Shown here: piece after piece, positions 37,982 to 46,703 of the stretch
How the letters are laid out: the number at the start of each line of letters is the position of its first letter
Position numbering within the stretch: the stretch's first letter is position 1
Assembly (NCBI GenBank): GCA_016745315.1
Contig: CP066886.1
Coordinates: 6,699,965 to 6,763,964 of the forward strand
Length of the DNA stretch: 64,000 nucleotides
From: Arthrospira sp. PCC 9108
Lineage (GTDB): Bacteria > Cyanobacteriota > Cyanobacteriia > Cyanobacteriales > Microcoleaceae
Direction: 5' to 3'
The notes under the pieces: model-generated
Told to the model about the DNA's origin: nothing
Seen by the model: the letters and a program-made list of their open reading frames with translations, nothing else
Databases searched by the model: none
Translations under genes and position numbers: made by a program

Positions 37982-38671
37982 ATGATAGCCATTTTTAAGG
38001 ATATCTTAAACCCTATGGCCGATCGCTATCAAAAAATTATCATATTTGACTTTGATGGGACTTTAGCTGATACCTTGGAAGTGGTGATTAGCATCATCAA
38101 CGACCTGGCGGAAGATTTTGGATATTCCCCCACCACAGCTAGTGATTTAGACAAATTACAAAACCTCAATTATCGCCAAATTATTAAGCTGTCCAATATT
38201 TCCCTATTCAAAATTCCCCGACTCCTGCGCCAAGTCCAGAAGGAATTACAAAATAATCTCGGGTCGATTTCTCTATTTCCGGGTATTCCCGAAGCGTTAC
38301 AGGACCTGAAACGCCAAGGCTGTCAACTATATATTATCACATCTAACTCGCGAAATAATGTGGAATTTGTGTTAAACCGACATGGTATTTTGGGACTTTT
38401 TGATGATATCAACTCTGAGTCCACACTATTCGGTAAACACCGAATTATTAACCGCCTACTCAAACAGCAAAATATCCCCAAACATCAAGCCGTTTATGTG
38501 GGAGATGAAACCAGAGATATCACAGCAGCGCACAAGTCGAAAATCTATAGTATAGCAGTCACTTGGGGGTTTAACTCTGCTAATATCCTGGCTCAATATC
38601 AGCCGGATTTGATGATTAATGAACCCCAAGACCTCCCTCGGACGATCGCATCTATTTTGCCGATAAATTAG
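37982..38671 (+). CDS. HAD-family phosphatase (Gph-like)
   Basis: About 229 residues. HAD motif I is IIFDFDGTLADTLE (residues about 19-32), motif II IITSNSR (about 118), the motif III Lys is near GKHRIINRL, and motif IV is VYVGDETRDITAAHKS (about 175-190). It resembles phosphoglycolate phosphatases. The substrate cannot be told. An internal ATG at 38015 (MADRYQK) is an alternative start. It follows the DGQHR gene by 25 bp, so it may ride on the dnd transcript. It overlaps the convergent SWIM gene by 4 bp at the stops. Confidence 0.82.
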   Translation: MIAIFKDILNPMADRYQKIIIFDFDGTLADTLEVVISIINDLAEDFGYSPTTASDLDKLQNLNYRQIIKLSNISLFKIPRLLRQVQKELQNNLGSISLFPGIPEALQDLKRQGCQLYIITSNSRNNVEFVLNRHGILGLFDDINSESTLFGKHRIINRLLKQQNIPKHQAVYVGDETRDITAAHKSKIYSIAVTWGFNSANILAQYQPDLMINEPQDLPRTIASILPIN

Positions 38672-39490
38672 CCTTCCGACTCCCGATTTAATCCCATCAA
38701 AACGGCGCGATCGCTAACATTTTTATAAATGGTGTCTAAATACTGCATAACCACATCCGCCGCCGTCGCTGTAGTCCCCAGAGGAATTGGACCCAAAACA
38801 TCCAAAACTGTCTCGCTTCCTGGTGGTGGTGAAATCACGACTAAAGAAGATTCTAACTGTTGGTTATACTGCCAATATCCACTAACAACAGGAGGTTGAT
38901 AACCTTTGATAGATGGGGATACTTGGGAGGTTTTGCTGTCTTTTTTAACCTCACCGGAACCCCGTATATGTCGCAATTTAGCGATAATCTCTTCTTTCAA
39001 GCGTCCCCGCAATTGAAATAAGACAAATGGATCTTCACTAAAGCGATCGCCTAACATATAATAAACTGCACCAATATGTTTACAGGGGTTAGCCGGATCT
39101 GGACAACAGAGCGCGAGAATGTACTTCATCCAAATTAAAAGGAAACAGCCGCAAGCCATTTTTAGCAAATACATCCTCAATATTATAAGGCATTTCCCCT
39201 GCTAACAACTTGGCGGAAAAAATCGCCTGCTGGGATAATGTTTCAATCACATATCCCCATTCTTCCTCGGTAAAAGTATCTAACCACAATTCCACTTGAT
39301 AAGGTTCGGCTTGCGTCCCCTGAACTTGCGCCAGAACCCGCTGACCAGTAAATTCAATATTGAGAACATTACCCTGTCTGGCATAATTTCTCGCCCTTTC
39401 CAATCGTTTCTTAAACCGATAGCGATTCAGAATGTCTAACCATTGCTGGGTCCACCATTCCTGATTATTTTCTATATGGTAATCTGCCAT
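38668..39490 (-). pseudogene. SWIM zinc-finger protein, frameshifted inside the zinc motif
   Basis: The first frame (39490 to about 39110) reads MADYHIENNQEWWTQQWLD to FPFNLDEVHSR and then runs into nonsense. The second frame resumes at CCPDPANPCKHIGAVYYMLG and continues to 38668. In related SWIM proteins the join reads HSRCSCPDPANPCKH, so the break falls on the first zinc-binding Cys of CxC-Xn-CxH. The net change is one extra base, the opposite direction to the undercalls elsewhere, with local scrambling (GCTCTGTTGTCC). The intact protein would be about 273 residues. Confidence 0.78.
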
Positions 39491-40145
39491 AATTGGGAAC
39501 CCTCAAAAATATCGTTTTATTCATTATAGACAACGGGTGAGGGTTGACAACAGCCGGGAACTCATGATAGGATATTGACATATTGTTTCATAATGAGAAT
39601 ATATGCACAAATAAAAAAAATGCAAATATTCCCATTATTTAAAGTATAGCGCAGACCCCCCCAAAAGGCAACCCCACCCCCCCAAAAAAAAATTTTTCGC
39701 AACAAAACTTAATTTTTTGTTACAAAAGTTAACATAATGACCTAGTGATGGCGATGATGCGATCGCGGTAGATGGGAGGATTCTGTATTCGGGGAATATT
39801 TGGGCTGAGAATTTGCGTAAATTGTTTGACGGAAATTGATAAATAATTATATTTGCCGACGAAACTTTCCCAGGCGGTGCTAGAGGGAGAAACGGAGGAG
39901 TTGGAGCGGACTCTGGACAGTAACTACGGGTTGTTCGGGTTAGTAGTCACGAACTGCGAAAGTGCGATCGCCGATTGTCCAGAGCCGGAAATTCATGTCT
40001 ATATTGGTCAAATCTGACTATATATGACTAGATTCTTGTTGAGACTTTACAATGCTTGGTAACTTTTGTGGATTCGCTATATCCTTGTGATACTCAAAGA
40101 ATTGACTAAGCAAATTCTGCACGCGGGGACTAATTTGAGGCTGAG
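39491..40145. other. Intergenic region with a possible coding remnant
   Basis: About 650 bp. Positions 39650-39700 hold unusual C-runs followed by A-runs. A stretch at about 39854-40017 reads like the end of a degraded protein (GLFGLVVTNCESAIADCPEP and then a stop), with a probable frame break. I cannot name it. The rest shows no gene or RNA I recognise. Confidence 0.4.
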
Positions 40146-41069
40146 ATGGTCAAAATTCTGGTGATAGTGATAGTTGGGGTTCTGGGAGCGATCGCTCTTT
40201 TGGAACTAGGGTTACGGGTTTTTTTTGGTTTTGGCAATCCTTTGATTTATGTATCTGATGAGGAGATCGGCTATTTATTGGCTGGTGATCAGAGTAGCAG
40301 ACGATTTGGCAACCGGATTGAGATTAATCAATATTCTATGCGTTCTCATGCGATCGCCCCTACACCAGAAGATAACACTCTCCGGATCATGTTGTTAGGA
40401 GATTCTATTGCTAATGGTGGATGGTGGACTGATCAGGATGACACGATTTCTGCCATGATGACACAACAGCTTCAATCCCAACTACCAGTCAAACAGGTGG
40501 AGGTTCTCAATGTTTCTGCTAATTCCTGGGGACCCCCGAATCAATTGGCTTATGTTCAGAAGTTCGGTTTATTTGGTTCTCAGAGCTTAGTTTTGCTACT
40601 CAATACCGATGATTTGTTTGCTAGAATCCCTAATCCTCACATTGTCGGACGCGATCGCAACTATCCAGACCAAAAACCTCCTTTAGCCTTGTTGGAACTG
40701 TTTAACCGCTATTTAGGACGCGATCAGCCTATCCCTCCACCTTCTCGCCCACGTCCCCAGGATGTGGTGGCTTATAACCTAGATATGATTAGAGAGCTAA
40801 ATGCGATCGCTCTTCAACAGGGGGCTCAATTCCTACTGCTGATGACTCCCCTGCTACGGGAAATCGGTCAGCCTGGACCCAAGGACTACGAACTTAAAGC
40901 ACGCTCACGTCTGCAATCCCTTACCCAACAGGAAAATATTAAATTTATCGATTTGCTTACACCCTTCAACCGCCACCCCGACCCCCCGAGTCTCTACCGT
41001 GACCACATCCATCTCAGTCCCCAAGGTAATCAACTCGTAAATGAATTATTACTTGAGCAACTTAATTGA
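40146..41069 (+). CDS. SGNH/GDSL-type hydrolase, membrane-anchored
   Basis: A 307-residue protein. An N-terminal membrane helix (residues about 3-25) is followed by an SGNH hydrolase domain. Block I is IMLLGDSIANGG with the nucleophile Ser (about 85). Block III is NVSANSWGPPNQL with the Asn. Block V is YRDHIHLSPQGNQL with the Asp-His pair (about 280-293). The family removes acyl groups from lipids or polysaccharides. An extracytoplasmic exopolysaccharide or envelope role is likely, but the substrate is unknown. It marks the right edge of the ordinary backbone. Confidence 0.82.
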   Translation: MVKILVIVIVGVLGAIALLELGLRVFFGFGNPLIYVSDEEIGYLLAGDQSSRRFGNRIEINQYSMRSHAIAPTPEDNTLRIMLLGDSIANGGWWTDQDDTISAMMTQQLQSQLPVKQVEVLNVSANSWGPPNQLAYVQKFGLFGSQSLVLLLNTDDLFARIPNPHIVGRDRNYPDQKPPLALLELFNRYLGRDQPIPPPSRPRPQDVVAYNLDMIRELNAIALQQGAQFLLLMTPLLREIGQPGPKDYELKARSRLQSLTQQENIKFIDLLTPFNRHPDPPSLYRDHIHLSPQGNQLVNELLLEQLN

Positions 41070-41189
41070 TAGTTAAGAGTGCGATCGCCGCTGTTCGTCG
41101 ATGGGGGTTGCTCTCAGGTTTCTCCATCATCCTCATTTGAGCGGACGATACGTCGGACTCCGACGCGCGCGATCGCTTGTTTCGAGAAA

Positions 41190-41212
41190 CCCGGTTTTTT
41201 GAAAAAACCGGG
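41190..41212. terminator. Perfect palindrome after the SGNH gene
   Basis: CCCGGTTTTTT and AAAAAACCGGG pair perfectly around one G. It could serve as a bidirectional terminator. The same G/C-plus-T6/A6 core, decayed, recurs at about 46465-46487 and 48124-48146, so it is also a repeat family. Confidence 0.5.
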
Positions 41213-41220
41213 TCATCAGC

Positions 41221-41270
41221 AAATTGGGTTATCAATTACACCGACAGAAAGGAAGTCATGGGATTTATAA
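41221..41270 (+). pseudogene. hicA fragment
   Basis: About 50 bp nearly identical to the middle of the hicA gene at 51.1 kb (GYQLHRQKGSH is readable). It is cut at both ends and fused directly to a PIN-toxin fragment. It cannot function. Confidence 0.7.
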
Positions 41271-41282
41271 ATTGAGGGGTCG

Positions 41283-41336
41283 ATGAAGGTTGTTGTCAAT
41301 GCGAGGCGATTAATTGCTTTGATTAAGTGTTGTTGA
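41283..41336 (+). pseudogene. 5' fragment of a DUF3368 PIN-toxin gene
   Basis: Starts ATGAAGGTTGTTGTCAATGC, the same bases as the start of the intact toxin gene at 56406. It diverges after about 45 bp and stops. The residual peptide is MKVVVNARRLIALIK. Confidence 0.7.
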
Positions 41337-41535
41337 AAACATCCCAATCAATTCCCAGTTGTCGCAGTGCAGACCGTAGAGTTCCAATTTTGAGATCGCG
41401 ACTTCCCCAATCCGGTAACGCCGAAGCTTGCCCTGTGTTGGGATTCAACCACTTTCGGTGAGAGCCACCCCCGCGCCGGGGCAATTCTTGACAACCCAAT
41501 GCTTTCAGTTTTCGGGCCACTTCGCGATACTTCAT
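41323..41535 (-). CDS. hicA: HicA-family mRNA interferase toxin
   Basis: A 70-residue double-stranded-RNA-binding-fold toxin that cleaves mRNA. The catalytic-His region RRGGGSHRKWLNP (residues about 18-30) is the HicA signature, and the C-terminus LKIGTLRSALRQLGI is typical. The ATG at 41535 overlaps the hicB stop as ATGA, so the two are translationally coupled, antitoxin first. The longer upstream frame is antitoxin sequence read out of frame. Confidence 0.85.
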   Translation of the reverse strand: MKYREVARKLKALGCQELPRRGGGSHRKWLNPNTGQASALPDWGSRDLKIGTLRSALRQLGIDWDVFNNT

Positions 41536-41777
41536 GAACTCACGACTAAAGTTTCTAGCCACACAGAATGATCGGCATCGGCAACACATAAATTTGGGGG
41601 TAAAGTTCGACCCAAATCCTCATAAATCTCGACCACGGCAGCCAGGGCATCCTGAACGTTGGCGAGGGCTTCCTCGGCGGTGTCGCCCTCGGTCAGAAGT
41701 TCTGGCAAGAGTGGGGAGGTCACAGTAAATCCCCCTTCGGGTTGGGGGGAGAGCAGCAAAGGAACTTTATAAAGCAT
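41532..41777 (-). CDS. hicB: HicB-family antitoxin
   Basis: An 81-residue partial RNase-H-fold antitoxin. The core EGGFTVTSPLLPELLTEGDTAEEALANVQDAL matches HicB. It lacks a long C-terminal DNA-binding domain, as in short HicB proteins. GGAGA lies upstream of the ATG. It pairs with hicA through a 4-bp overlap. Confidence 0.85.
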   Translation of the reverse strand: MLYKVPLLLSPQPEGGFTVTSPLLPELLTEGDTAEEALANVQDALAAVVEIYEDLGRTLPPNLCVADADHSVWLETLVVSS

Positions 41778-42109
41778 TGTTTGGAGATTCTCCTTTTGGG
41801 TTGAGTCGTCTCGAATATTTTCCAGTTTTTATAACGCCTAATTTTAGCACTTGTAGCTGCTTTTAGTCAATGCTTTGAATGAGTGGCGATCGGGGCAAAC
41901 GAGATAGGTGCGATCGCTCTTCGCGTAGCACAGGCATCTTGCCTGTAGTGGACCGACACGGCTAAAAATGTGCTTTCGTGTAGGGTGGGTTAGGCGGCTG
42001 AAACCCAGGCGGTGAGGCAATATAGCAATCCGCCGTAACCCACCGTTTAAGGTGTGTCGGTCCAGTAGAATCGAGAGCGTCGCTCCCATCGTGTCAACCC
42101 CCAGCGCTC
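41778..42109. repeat. Repeat-rich intergenic region
   Basis: No gene seen. It contains a copy of the CAGGCATCTTGCCTG hairpin (about 41929-41945) and several HIP1 sites, followed by a GTGGGTTA-rich segment with an inverted repeat (TAACCCACC/GGTGGGTTA, 41983-42045). Confidence 0.55.
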
Positions 42110-42226
42110 ATGGCTCCATCGGAATTGCTGACGACACCCGTTGTGGCGATCGCATTCCGGCGTCCGGACACGACGCGGAAGGTGTTTGATGTGATGCGCC
42201 GGGTGCAGCCGTCCCCACAGAAGCGC
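42110..42226 (+). pseudogene. 5' fragment of an HlpA-like glycosyltransferase gene
   Basis: Reads SELLTTPVVAIAFRRPDTTR followed by KVFDVMRRVQPS, which matches the start of family-2-like glycosyltransferases of the HlpA type (TPVVxIxFxRPDTTxKVFExIR). The frame then hits a HIP1 site and a repeat (CGGGCATCTTGCCTG), where homology stops. Three further copies of this 5' end are scattered in the island. Confidence 0.65.
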
Positions 42227-42814
42227 GATCGCACCTTTTCCGGGCATCTTGCCTGTATAATTGGGAGGGTCGCAATCCTTGGCGGAACCGGATTTATACC
42301 GATTGAGGGCTGGGACGATCGCCACTTCTGCTAATATACCCGCTTATGGGGGGAGTAACGGGGGATGTGGGCTGGGACTCGGAGGTTGGCGATCGCTTTG
42401 ACGGGTGATATAATTCCGGTTGAGGTCTCAATAAATTCTTTAACAGCAGGGGGAGGTGGCAAGGTGCGATCGCATTACATCACAGCCAGCCTACCACTAC
42501 CCTAGCACGATTACTGAAATCCAGGGAAATGGGGATGGCGATCGCTTTTTGAAAACCATCCACCGCCTCTTCTAGCTTACGGCTCGGCAGCAGTTGATTA
42601 CCCCTCACTAAATCCCTGACTCCCCAGAATCAAGTCTATATAGACGGGTTGTATTCACCCAGCGATTATACCCAAGGAGAACATTCTTGCCAAGGATTTT
42701 CATCAATTCACAATTAACTACACTTGTCAAGTACGGATAACCGCATACTTTATTCCGGCAAACCGAATGCCGATCGCTCTAGGTATTATGCGATCGCCGC
42801 CCTCGGTATTCGAG
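42227..42814. repeat. Repeat-rich intergenic region with a TPR relic
   Basis: Holds a hairpin-TATAAT element (about 42238-42262), a minus-strand TPR relic (42536-42630, GNQLL then KLEEAVD readable, matching 46.2 kb) and a partial copy of the roughly 85-bp element (42724-42770, GATAACCG, ATACTTTAT, AAACCGAA). No functional gene is seen. Confidence 0.55.
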
Positions 42815-43018
42815 CTAAACTTCCCCATCTTCTCTTCTCAACTCGGATACCGGCTCAAATTCTCTGGTATTGTGAGTGACCAATATGAAATTATTGACAA
42901 TGGCTCGCGCGGCCATCAGCAAATCATCAGGGGCGATTGGGGTTCCCCAACTCGCCAAGTTGTTTCGGATTTCTCCGGCATTTTTGGCGGCTCTATCATC
43001 CCCAGGTAAGGAGACCAA
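42815..43018 (-). pseudogene. VapC-type PIN toxin, C-terminal remnant
   Basis: About 60 residues, with GTPIAPDDLLMAARAI followed by ILVTHNTREFEPV, which is the C-terminal half of a VapC PIN domain containing the last two acidic metal ligands. The N-terminal half with the first Asp is absent. Upstream (43019-43110) only broken frames remain. No VapB partner is seen. It would be inactive as a nuclease. Confidence 0.72.
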
Positions 43019-43165
43019 AAAATCTCAAAATTCTGGTGGCATTGCCAAGTTGTTGGGCGGATTTTCACTCTCGCTTCGCCCCATAAAATCACTCAAATTT
43101 CACGGTGGTCAAAGGAATGTTGGGCATGGTGGGCGATCGCCATTTGATGGGTGATTGAGGCTTTG

Positions 43166-43700
43166 ATTTGCTCACCAATTATGGCTCGTTTTCGGGGCAT
43201 CTTGCCTGTATAATCGAGAGCGATTGCGCTACGCGCACGCTACGCGAACGCACCCATCGTGTCAACCCCCAGCCCTCATGCCCCATCAGAATTGCGATCG
43301 CGCTACGCGATCGCACCATATATTTCCCCCTGCCACTTCTGGCTTATATCATAAAAATTAAAATCTGTCAATCACGGATAACCGAACACTTTATTCCGGT
43401 AAACCGAATCTCCGGCGAGACGTGCTGCGCGATCGCTCATAGTGTAGCCCAGGCATCTTGCCTGTATAATCGGGGGTGCGATCGCACTTCTGAGACTCTA
43501 GGCAATACGTCGCACTCCGAGGCTACGGGAACGCGCTTCCGAGAATGTAGGCGATACTTATGGCGGGCACGCTGCGCGAACGCACTTCTGAAAGGGTAGG
43601 CGATACTTCTGGCGGGCACGCTGCGCGAACGCACTTCCGAGAGAGTAGGCGATACTTATGGCGGGCACGCTGCGCGAACGCACTTCCGAGAATCGCTCGG
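43166..43700. repeat. Repeat-rich intergenic region
   Basis: Contains two hairpin-TATAAT elements (about 43195-43220 and 43448-43474), a remnant of the glycosyltransferase 5' end (about 43255-43300), a partial copy of the roughly 85-bp element (43366-43411), and a run of HIP1-linked modules (43480-43690) with GGCGGGCACGCTGCGCGAAC repeated three times. Open frames across it are repeat translations. Confidence 0.6.
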
Positions 43701-43715
43701 TAGATGTTTGTCAAG

Positions 43716-43743
43716 TTGCATCAGTCTCGTGATAGGGTATAAT
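43716..43743 (+). promoter_or_regulatory. Sigma-70-like promoter before the TPR gene
   Basis: TTGCAT (43716-43721), a 16-bp spacer and TATAAT (43738-43743) precede the TPR start by about 60 bp. The same block is found before the TPR fragments at 54.4 and 63.6 kb, and decayed at 46.3 kb, so promoter and 5' coding sequence were copied together. Confidence 0.6.
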
Positions 43744-43802
43744 GCTGGGATATGTCAGGGGGTGGGTGTGTTGGTAAGCTAGTTATGAGGAGTGGTGAGG
43801 GA

Positions 43803-44075
43803 ATGAGTGCGGGTGAGTTGCTGAGACAGGCGAATCAGTTGAAACGGTCTGGGAAGTTGGATGAGGCGATCGCGCTTGATCACCAGGTAATAGATATTAA
43901 CCCCCATTTTGCTTGGGCTTATCATGGGTTAGGGGATGCTTTGGTTAAGCAGGGCAATTTAGAAGAGGCTGTTACTTGTTATTCTGAAGGCTTGAAAATT
44001 AATCCGAACTCAGCTTGGCTATCTCCGAGGCTACGCGATACGCACTACGGACACGCTACGCGATCGCACTTCTGA
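43803..44075 (+). pseudogene. TPR protein, truncated by repeats
   Basis: Starts MSAGELLRQANQLKRSGKLD and has one and a half good TPR units (AWAYHGLGDALVKQGNLEEA, then CYSEGLKINPNSAW). After about 73 residues it runs into a repeat array, which adds a random tail. In this kind of organism such TPR leaders usually head long glycosyltransferase or methyltransferase proteins. The rest is missing here. The ATG follows GAGGGA. Confidence 0.65.
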
Positions 44076-44300
44076 GACTCTAGGCGATCGCACTTCCCAG
44101 AGAGTAGGCGATAGGTCGCACTTCTGAGAGGCTAGGCGATAGGTCGCACTTCCCAGAGAGTAGGCGATACGCACTACGGACACGCTACGCGATCGCACTT
44201 CCGAGAATGTAGGCGATAGGTCGCACTTCCGAAAGGCTAGGCGATCGCACTTCTGAAAGGCTAGGCGATCGCACTTCTGAAAGGCTAGGCGATCGTATGC
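44026..44300. repeat. Array of HIP1-linked 24-bp modules
   Basis: About ten units, each beginning at GCGATCGC or a decayed GCGATAGG, with cores such as ACTTCTGAGACTCTAGGCGA and ACTTCTGAAAGGCTAGGCGA. The spacing between HIP1 sites is mostly 24 bp. It fills the space between the TPR fragment and the next toxin gene. Confidence 0.75.
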
Positions 44301-44310
44301 CAACTGTTTG

Positions 44311-44811
44311 CTATTCTTCTGCCAATTTTAAAAAATGTTGATAAAGTTTGCTCTCTATCCGAAACTCCGCATCTTCGATCAACCGATCTATTAAAGGCTG
44401 TACGGCGGGAATTGCCTCTTGATGTTTGGCTTGTAGTAAAACACCCAGCAATCCGGTTACTTTTAATTGACAATCAGTTGCCAGCGCTCTGCCTCTCCGT
44501 TCATCCATGAGGAGCAGATCGGCTTTCAATTCCAGAGCCAGTACGATCGCTTCTGCTTCTCCGATATGAATGTGCCGTTGGGAAACTAAAATTTCATCAA
44601 CTTGTCGGGTATTTTGGACGGGTCGAGTTACAATCCAGGGCAATGTTTGGACTTCGAGAGTGCCGGGAATGGGTTCGTCAGTTCCGGCCGGGGTCAATTC
44701 ATTATAAACGGCGACGGGAAGGGTAATTGTCCCATAAAGTAAATGCAGAAGGTCGAGTTTTTCTATGGCGGCGAGATTGGTAATTGGGGAAGTGTCACTG
44801 ACAACAATCAT
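44311..44811 (-). CDS. DUF3368 PIN-like toxin
   Basis: A 166-residue PIN-like nuclease. SDTSPITNLAAIEKLDLL carries the first Asp, HIGEAEAIVLALEL the central Glu, and LLMDERRGRALA the Asp/Glu pair. The C-terminus is helical. DUF3368 proteins are toxin partners of UPF0175 antitoxins. Its ATG overlaps the antitoxin stop by 4 bp, showing coupling. Confidence 0.82.
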   Translation of the reverse strand: MIVVSDTSPITNLAAIEKLDLLHLLYGTITLPVAVYNELTPAGTDEPIPGTLEVQTLPWIVTRPVQNTRQVDEILVSQRHIHIGEAEAIVLALELKADLLLMDERRGRALATDCQLKVTGLLGVLLQAKHQEAIPAVQPLIDRLIEDAEFRIESKLYQHFLKLAEE

Positions 44812-45053
44812 AGGAGTCCCAGTGTTTTTAGGGTTTGTACATCTTGATTGAGTTCCTCAAAGTCATAATTCAGACATAAATCTCTTTTGGCGAGTTCGTG
44901 CTGAAATTCTAAAACAGTTAAACCCAACCAAGCCCGCACTTGTCCACCGCTAATTTTGTTTTTTTTGTACAGAATTAATGCCAGCTCGACCTTTAATTCA
45001 TCTTCGCTGAGTTCGGCGGCTTTTAAAATCTCTTCGGGAATGAAAATACTCAT
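44808..45053 (-). CDS. UPF0175 antitoxin
   Basis: An 81-residue ribbon-helix-helix or HTH-like antitoxin. VELALILYKKNKISGGQVRAW, then LGLTVLEFQHELAKRDL, is the UPF0175 core. A GGGAGAG ribosome site lies upstream. It forms a pair with the downstream PIN-like toxin. Confidence 0.82.
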   Translation of the reverse strand: MSIFIPEEILKAAELSEDELKVELALILYKKNKISGGQVRAWLGLTVLEFQHELAKRDLCLNYDFEELNQDVQTLKTLGLL

Positions 45054-45109
45054 AGACTCTCCCTTATTTATTGGCTTTAAATTGTACCATGACAGTTTCC
45101 TTCAAAAGT

Positions 45110-45293
45110 GTGCGACGATCACGTTGCGATCGCTTGTAGTCCGGTATCTTGCCTGTATAATCGGGAGTATGATCGCACTTCCGAGAGGGTAGGCGATAGG
45201 TCGCACTTCCGAGAGGGTAGGCGATAGGTCGCACTTCCCAGAGGCTAGGCGATACTTCTGGCGGGCACGCTGCGCGATCGCCAACTCTGGCTG
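45110..45293. repeat. Repeat array after DUF3782 copy 1
   Basis: One hairpin-TATAAT element (about 45135-45165) and four or five HIP1-linked modules, including GGCGGGCACGCTGCGCGATC. The DUF3782 stop codon lies a few bases to the right. Confidence 0.7.
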
Positions 45294-45297
45294 TAAT

Positions 45298-46020
45298 TTA
45301 CCATTGGCGGGGACGGAATTTATCATCATTTAAAATCACGACGCTATCTCCTGACTGTGCCAACACAAATAAGCCGCGACGGTAGCCATAGCGGGCGACT
45401 TCTTCGGGAACCACCATTCCGGCGACGGCTCCCATGGCTTTGACATCACTATAACGGGGCATTAACGGCTTGAATTTTTCGAGTCTTTCCAGGTGTTCGT
45501 CGATGTCGGTTTGGCTGAGTTTGCTTTTGACTTCCACTAATATGGCTTGGTCGCTGTTGACGACGAGCAAATCAATTTCTAGGGCTTCTCCAAAGCGTTT
45601 AACCGAGAGGTCGCCGTGAAATTCATTGACAGCAATTCCCCTTTTTTGAAACAGTTGGACGGCGGCGGGGCGTACCTGCCATTCGACAAATTCTCCGAGG
45701 CGGTTTCCCAATTTGCCTAATTCCTGGTTGAGTTTTTCATTCTGTTGTTTGATGATTCGTTCGGTTTCCCGGAAGCGGCGTTCGCGCAGCGTCTCGGAAC
45801 GAGAATCGCTTTCTTGGGACTGTTCCCGGAAGCGGCGTTCGCGCAGCGTCTCGGAACGAGAATCGCTTTCTTGGGACTGTTCCCGGAAGCGGCGTTCGCG
45901 CAGCGTCTCGGAACGAGAATCGCTTTCTTGGGACTGTTCTTTGAGGAGTCGTTCAGTTTCCTTTTGGGCTTCTATGAGTTCTCCTAGCAGCCTCCAAACA
46001 TCGTCAGCATTGGTGGTCAT
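45298..46020 (-). CDS. DUF3782 PD-(D/E)XK-like protein, copy 1
   Basis: 240 residues. The N-terminal helix MTTNADDVWRLLGELIEAQK leads into a coiled coil with three 19-residue repeats (EQSQESDSRSETLRERRFR), then a nuclease-like domain: GEFVEWQVRPAAVQLF, the Asp in EIDLLVV, then Glu-x-Lys in ILVEVKSKL, ending NDDKFRPRQW. This is the PD-(D/E)XK pattern of DUF3782 proteins, whose function is not established. I start at MTTNADD, which is conserved in all ten copies and preceded by an AGGA site. Each 19-residue repeat is an 11-residue repeat enlarged by eight residues through a 24-bp insertion. This is the longest copy in the window. Confidence 0.8.
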   Translation of the reverse strand: MTTNADDVWRLLGELIEAQKETERLLKEQSQESDSRSETLRERRFREQSQESDSRSETLRERRFREQSQESDSRSETLRERRFRETERIIKQQNEKLNQELGKLGNRLGEFVEWQVRPAAVQLFQKRGIAVNEFHGDLSVKRFGEALEIDLLVVNSDQAILVEVKSKLSQTDIDEHLERLEKFKPLMPRYSDVKAMGAVAGMVVPEEVARYGYRRGLFVLAQSGDSVVILNDDKFRPRQW

Positions 46021-46069
46021 GGGGGTTGTCCTCTGGGTTATTTCAACCATCCATTTTACCCACTTTCCA

Positions 46070-46342
46070 CTATGCGATCGCTTTCTGGTAAGATGCGATC
46101 GCTTCTTCCCAACGCCCCAACTGCTCTAAAGCCTCCCCCAGCTTGTAGTGAGACCAATGAAAAATTGGATGATGAGCGATCGCTTTCTGATAAGCATCCA
46201 CAGCTTCTTCTAGCTTACCGATCCGCAGCAGTTGATTACCCCGAACAAAATCGCCGACCAATTGGCTGACTCCCCAGATTACATCATAGAAGATAAGGCA
46301 CAAACCACCGCCAATTATACCAAAGCGGTAGATATTTGTCAA
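46070..46342 (-). pseudogene. TPR protein remnant upstream of DUF3782 copy 1
   Basis: About 90 residues with two TPR-like units (GNQLLRIGKLEEAVDAYQKA, then HYKLGEALEQLGRWEEAIAS) ending AIASYQKAIA and a stop in a HIP1 site. The final 11 codons recur in front of the nine other DUF3782 copies, so a TPR gene stood upstream of the ancestral DUF3782 gene and is best preserved here. Confidence 0.6.
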
Positions 46343-46445
46343 GTTGCGTTAGCCTCGTGATCTCGTATGATGCTGGGATATGTCAGGGGCTCGGTGTGTT
46401 GGTAAGTTAGTTATGAGGAGTGGTCAAGGAATGAAGCGATCGCTC
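46327..46445 (+). pseudogene. TPR-gene 5' fragment with decayed promoter
   Basis: A copy of the promoter-leader block of 43.7 kb. Here TATAAT has become TATGAT, and coding homology stops right after GTCAAGGAATGAAGCG at a HIP1 site. Non-functional. Confidence 0.6.
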
Positions 46446-46458
46446 TACGCACAGGCGA

Positions 46459-46703
46459 TCGCTTGTTTCGAGAAAGGGGGTTTTTTGAAAAAACGGGGTT
46501 TGTTAATTTCCTTTGGCTGCTCTGTAGATGATGGTTAATTTCATGGTAGATTATCCTTGGCTAGATTTTGTCAAGTACGGATAACCGAATACTTTATGGC
46601 GGGAAACCGATATAAGTGACGGTTTGAGTGGGGGGTGTCGAGGTGGTTGCGATCGCTGTTGATTGTTGATTATAATTGTGGGAGCCGGGATTGTTGGGTT
46701 GAT
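46459..46703 (+). repeat. Upstream block of J/nuclease copy 1
   Basis: About 245 bp that recurs almost unchanged at 48118-48363. It includes a T6/A6 palindrome, a segment reading TTTGGCTGCTCTGTAGATGA, and the roughly 85-bp element (46567-46650) with AAACCG...CGGTTT, a 6-bp inverted repeat. It probably contains the promoter of the gene pair. Confidence 0.65.

Noticed and set aside
45713..46129. Plus-strand Ser/Arg-rich ORFs opposite each DUF3782 copy
   Set aside because: Exact antisense shadows of the DUF3782 coiled-coil repeats, present wherever that gene is.
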